In this document: positions 61,030 through 64,000 of the stretch, one piece after another
How the letters are laid out: the number at the start of each line of letters is the position of its first letter
Position numbering within the stretch: the first letter of the stretch is position 1
Assembly (NCBI GenBank): GCA_027687465.1
Contig: JAQCQR010000004.1
Span: forward strand, 1-64,000
DNA: 64,000 nt
Reading direction: 5' to 3'
Origin: Coriobacteriaceae bacterium AF08-21
GTDB lineage: Bacteria; Actinomycetota; Coriobacteriia; Coriobacteriales; Coriobacteriaceae
Translations under genes and position numbers: made by a program
Notes under the pieces: generated by a model
Seen by the model: only the letters and a program-made list of their open reading frames with translations
The model's database searches: none
What the model was told of the DNA's origin: nothing

Positions 61030-61734
61030 GTGACTCGAACCATAGACATCCCAACGTTTCAGGCAGCAGTCGTGCGCAACTGCTCCCCCACGCTCGCGGG
61101 CATCAAGCCGGCATCGCTCTTTACCTATCCCGGGGTCTATGCCCATCAGGATGGTTCGAGCGCGACCGCAGCAATCGAAGATCGCCGAGCACGTCTGCTC
61201 AACGTCATCGCCCAGTGCAATCGCGAGCTCGCCCCACTCGGCATCCACCTGAGCGTTTTGGTCTGGCGCCCCTGCGGAGCGCTCGTATACGTGTATCGAC
61301 GCAAAAGCCTCGCTACTTACCTTGCGGACCCGCGCGCCAAAACGGCGCTCGCCAAAGAGGGCTACGACACCGACAATCTGCCCATGTGCTTAGCACACCT
61401 GGCATCGCGCATCACGCTCGCGAGCAATAACGCCGCAGAATGCGCATGCGGCCAAACCCGATGCGCATTGGACCACCAAGCACACTGCAACAACGACTGC
61501 ACCTGCGAGTTCCCCCACGAAATTGGTTACTTTTTGGGTTATCCCTACGACGATGTCCATCAGTTCATCGTCCAACATGGCGAGAACTACAAGGTCTTTG
61601 GAGCTTGGAAGGTCTACACAGATGTCGGCCGAGCACTTGCGACCTTCGATTCCTACCGCGCTTGCACGCAACGCCTCACCTATGTCTATCAGCAGGGCTG
61701 CAGCCTGGCACAACTTGCCCAGGCGACCCGATAG
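61030..61734 (+). CDS. DUF3793 family protein
   Basis: A 234-residue protein with the DUF3793 pattern: NCSPTLAGIKPASLFTYPG near the N-terminus, ALVYVYRRKSLATYL, GYDTDNLPMCLAHLASRI and FPHEIGYFLGYPYDDVHQFI, then YKVFGAWKVYTD. A Cys cluster (CACGQTRCALDHQAHC...CTC) lies before FPHEIGYFL and may bind metal. In other gut anaerobes the family sits beside flavodoxin, as here. Start is GTG 61030 after AAAGGGG. Function unknown; iron regulation is suggested by the promoter. Confidence 0.85.
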   Translation: MTRTIDIPTFQAAVVRNCSPTLAGIKPASLFTYPGVYAHQDGSSATAAIEDRRARLLNVIAQCNRELAPLGIHLSVLVWRPCGALVYVYRRKSLATYLADPRAKTALAKEGYDTDNLPMCLAHLASRITLASNNAAECACGQTRCALDHQAHCNNDCTCEFPHEIGYFLGYPYDDVHQFIVQHGENYKVFGAWKVYTDVGRALATFDSYRACTQRLTYVYQQGCSLAQLAQATR

Positions 61735-61780
61735 AACGTACAAACCGCGGCAGCACGCCGCACAACCGAAAGGATTCAAC

Positions 61781-62200
61781 ATGAGCAAGATCGCCGTCGT
61801 CTACTGGAGCGGCACGGGCAACACCGAGGCCATGGCCAACTTCGTCTCCGAGGGCGTGATGTCAGCCGGAGCCGATGCCGAGGTCATTCCCTGCGCCGAC
61901 TTCTCCGCCGACAAGGTCGCCAACTACGATGCTTTCGCTTTCGGCTGCCCCGCCATGGGCTCCGAAGAGCTTGAGTACGATGAGTTCCAGCCGATGTGGG
62001 ACGAAGTCAAGGAAGTCCTCGGCGACAAGAAGGTCGTCCTTTTTGGTTCCTACTCATGGGCCGAGGGCGAATGGATGGACAGCTGGAAAGCAGACGCCGA
62101 CGAGGCTGGGGTTAACGTCGTCGATTCCGTAATCTGCTACGACGCCCCCGATGACGAGGGCGAGGCAGCCTGCCGTGCCCTTGGAGCCGAACTCGCCTAG
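61781..62200 (+). CDS. Flavodoxin
   Basis: A 139-residue FMN protein: YWSGTGNTEAMAN phosphate loop at residues 8-20, FGCPAMGSEELEYDEF and LFGSYSWAEGEWMDSW in the FMN-binding loops. Low-potential electron carrier replacing ferredoxin when iron is limiting. GAAAGGA precedes the ATG, 46 bp after DUF3793, and both are behind the DtxR-like promoter. A terminator follows. Confidence 0.94.
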   Translation: MSKIAVVYWSGTGNTEAMANFVSEGVMSAGADAEVIPCADFSADKVANYDAFAFGCPAMGSEELEYDEFQPMWDEVKEVLGDKKVVLFGSYSWAEGEWMDSWKADADEAGVNVVDSVICYDAPDDEGEAACRALGAELA

Positions 62201-62256
62201 CACGCTACGGGCCCGACAAAGCCGAGTCACGACAATACGCATTCGCGTCCCAACAA

Positions 62257-62290
62257 AAACGGGGGCTGGATCCATATCCTGCCCCCGTTT
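62257..62290. terminator. Terminator of the flavodoxin operon
   Basis: AAACGGGGGC and GCCCCCGTTT are perfect 10-bp arms; convergent with the ABC transporter operon. Confidence 0.85.
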
Positions 62291-62316
62291 CCCGTTATGC
62301 AAATCGCATTAACCGA

Positions 62317-63069
62317 CTACGAGATGTTGCCCAAGAACGCCTTGGTGCGCTCGCTCTTGGGATGGTCGAAGACCTCGCTCGGCGTACCCTCTTCCACGAT
62401 TACGCCGCCGTCCATAAAGACGACGCGGTCGGCGACATCGCGGGCAAAGCCCATCTCGTGCGTCACGACGATCATGGTCATGCCGTCGCGCGCCAAGTCG
62501 CGCATGACGCCCAGGACGTCGCGCACGAGCTCGGGGTCGAGCGCCGAGGTGGCCTCGTCAAAGAGCATGACGTGCGGGTTCATCGACAGGGCGCGAGCGA
62601 TGGCAACGCGCTGCTGCTGGCCGCCCGAGAGCTGGCTCGGCATAAAGTCGATACGCTCGGCAAGACCGACCTTGGTCAGCTCCTCGACGGCAATCTTCTC
62701 GGCCTCTTCCTTGCTGCGCTTGAGTACCTTCTGCTGCGCGAGCATGACGTTCTTTTTGACTGAGAGGTGCGGGAACAAATTGAACTGCTGGAACACCATA
62801 CCCAGATGCGTACGTACCTTGTTAAGGTCGACACCCTTGGCGCACACGTCCACGCCCTCAACGACAATCGAGCCACTCGTGGGATGCTCCAGACGGTTGA
62901 TGCAGCGAAGCATCGTCGACTTGCCCGAGCCCGAGGGGCCCAAGACCACAACGACCTCACCCTTGTGCACATCCAGATCGATATCGCGCAGGACCACGTT
63001 GTCGCCAAAGGCCTTCTGGAGGTTCTTGATACTGACGACGACCTCGTTCGAGTTATTGGTTTCGCTCAT
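62317..63069 (-). CDS. Polar amino-acid ABC transporter ATPase (GlnQ-like)
   Basis: A 250-residue ABC ATPase of the polar amino-acid uptake family: [35 protein letters not shown] (Q-loop), [16 protein letters not shown] and [35 protein letters not shown]. It energises uptake together with the permease just upstream on the same strand (12-bp gap). GGAGG precedes the ATG. Substrate cannot be named. Confidence 0.94.
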   Translation of the reverse strand: MSETNNSNEVVVSIKNLQKAFGDNVVLRDIDLDVHKGEVVVVLGPSGSGKSTMLRCINRLEHPTSGSIVVEGVDVCAKGVDLNKVRTHLGMVFQQFNLFPHLSVKKNVMLAQQKVLKRSKEEAEKIAVEELTKVGLAERIDFMPSQLSGGQQQRVAIARALSMNPHVMLFDEATSALDPELVRDVLGVMRDLARDGMTMIVVTHEMGFARDVADRVVFMDGGVIVEEGTPSEVFDHPKSERTKAFLGNIS

Positions 63070-63081
63070 GATAGGACCTCC

Positions 63082-64000
63082 TTACAGACCGGCGATGTGA
63101 TCGGCGGGCGTCGCGACAACCTGTCCGGCGCTCTTGGCGGGACGCTTCTTCTTGGTCTCGGCCGTGCCCAAAAGCCTCGCCTCAAGACCGCTCACCAAGC
63201 GAGCGAGCGGCAGGGTGATGACCAGATAGAACAGAGCGGCAACCACGTACGGTGTAATGGAGCCCGTCGTGGCCACGATGGTACGGGCGTTCATGACGAT
63301 CTCGACCACACCCACGGCGGCAAGCAGCGACGTATCCTTGTAAAGCAAGATAAACTCGCTGGTCAGCGTAGGCAAAACATTGCGGAACGTCTGCGGAATC
63401 ATAACGTAGAGCAGCGTCTGGAAGGCATTCATGCCCAGAGAGCGAGCAGCCTCGTTTTGGCCCTTGGGGATTGATTGAATACCGGCACGGAAGATCTCGC
63501 ACAGGTACGCAGACGAGTTCATGGCCATGACGATAACGCCCAAGACATAGTCGTCCACCTTGACGCCGGCCAACGGCAGACCGAAGAACGCGATGTAGAT
63601 CTGCAGGAACGCCGGCGTACCGCGAATGATATTCACGTAGATGCCGGCGAGGCAGCGCAGGATGCGCGACTTGGAGATGCGCATGAGCGACAGGGCAAAA
63701 CCGAAGGGAATTGCCAGCGGAAACGCCACGAGCACGATCGAGAGCGACATGAGGAAGCCCTTAAAGACGATCGGCAGGCTCTGGACCAAAATGACCGGGT
63801 TCAGGAACAGGCGCAGGAACATATTGGAGTTCCAGGCCTCGACCCACGGCTGCTCTTTAAGGTCGGCCAAGAAGTTATCGAAGGCCGTCACGCCCTTGAT
63901 CTCCACCGACGGAATCTTGGAGATCTTCTTGGTCGACCCGTCGGCGAGCGTATAGGTGCCGCTAAAGGCCTCATCGCCGCCCTCGACGGGGAAGGTCACG
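63082..64000 (-). CDS. Polar amino-acid ABC transporter permease, 5' end beyond window
   Basis: At least 305 residues, open to the window edge. The His/Glu/Gln-type permease domain starts about 75 residues in (VILVQSLPIVFKGFLMSLSIV), with the EAA-type coupling loop AARSLGMNAFQTLLYVMIPQ. The preceding residues (FSGTYTLADGSTKKISKIPSVEIKGVTAF and on) look extracytoplasmic, so the full protein may be a substrate-binding domain fused to the permease, as known in several Gram-positives. Confidence 0.88.
   Translation of the reverse strand, partial: VTFPVEGGDEAFSGTYTLADGSTKKISKIPSVEIKGVTAFDNFLADLKEQPWVEAWNSNMFLRLFLNPVILVQSLPIVFKGFLMSLSIVLVAFPLAIPFGFALSLMRISKSRILRCLAGIYVNIIRGTPAFLQIYIAFFGLPLAGVKVDDYVLGVIVMAMNSSAYLCEIFRAGIQSIPKGQNEAARSLGMNAFQTLLYVMIPQTFRNVLPTLTSEFILLYKDTSLLAAVGVVEIVMNARTIVATTGSITPYVVAALFYLVITLPLARLVSGLEARLLGTAETKKKRPAKSAGQVVATPADHIAGL

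Noticed and set aside
1..64000. tRNA genes, rRNA genes and CRISPR arrays
   Set aside because: No clover-leaf arms with GTTCGAATC-type loops, no rRNA segments and no regularly spaced direct repeats were found in the gene-free stretches.

Overview
The window looks like a chromosomal segment of a gut Coriobacteriia, most probably Collinsella or a close relative. This is inferred from high-GC coding DNA, the mix of actinobacterial features (LPXTG surface proteins, tandem CGAAC-type SOS boxes) and Firmicute-like features (fused ECF ATPase, DUF3793-flavodoxin pair, YolD partner of a Y-family polymerase, lysine riboswitch), and a fermentative gene set (pta, two ackA, ldh). No rRNA, tRNA, CRISPR array or complete insertion sequence was seen.

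Layout. 0.3-2.5 kb: DJ-1 protein, Maf, P1 peptidase. 2.9-5.1 kb: glycosyltransferase and UDP-galactopyranose mutase. 5.4-9.2 kb: pta facing two tandem ackA genes. 9.4-11.5 kb: MFS transporter and LysR regulator. 11.6-16.8 kb: HIT protein, exonuclease VII (xseAB), zinc peptidase, RNase D, lipid kinase and a 30-residue membrane peptide. 17.1-19.1 kb: sortase-anchored C69 peptidase. 19.2-22.7 kb: a Trp-Trp-Trp leader peptide and attenuator followed by a complete ECF transporter, predicted to import tryptophan. 22.8-24.9 kb: aspartate racemase and D-aspartate ligase-like pair. 25.3-30.5 kb: peptidoglycan hydrolase, Ser/Thr kinase with a small HTH partner, FxLYD-type protein, M20 amidohydrolase. 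30.6-34.7 kb: lysine riboswitch and a lysA-dapA (fused)-dapB-dapH operon. 34.9-44.3 kb: NdpA-like protein, DUF2974 hydrolase, ldh, aminotransferase, nadE and two low-complexity proteins. 44.4-45.9 kb: an AT-rich islet with a lipoprotein and a Tat-exported peptidase-like protein. 46.1-54.8 kb: ettA, sdpI/sdpR, an SOS-box-preceded 28-residue membrane peptide, tcdA, tatD, a MITE-like element, two HAD phosphatases, pgi. 55-60.2 kb: half of an iron-ADH, an SOS polymerase cassette, and an LPXTG protein split by a G8 tract. 60.5-64 kb: metal-regulated divergent genes (HMA protein; DUF3793 and flavodoxin) and an amino-acid ABC transporter cut by the window end.

The most unusual signals are: (1) a family of three nested hairpins placed just after stop codons (peptidase, glycosyltransferase, pta), each in the sense orientation of its gene, with perfect 24-29 bp outer arms of unrelated sequence and a shared core (GTCCT...TGCGGAA) that shows compensatory changes; (2) a poly-G tract after the signal peptide of a sortase substrate, suggesting phase variation; (3) a TisB-sized hydrophobic peptide behind a LexA-like box; (4) a tryptophan attenuator on an ECF transporter with an extra 21-nt long-range inverted repeat; (5) an in-frame LysA-DapA fusion under a lysine riboswitch. 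Intergenic regions also carry several small repeat families (ATCTGTAACA palindromes, GGGACAGGTT REP-like units, a 230 bp element with 30 bp terminal inverted repeats).

All functional calls rest on motif recognition by eye; no database search was run.
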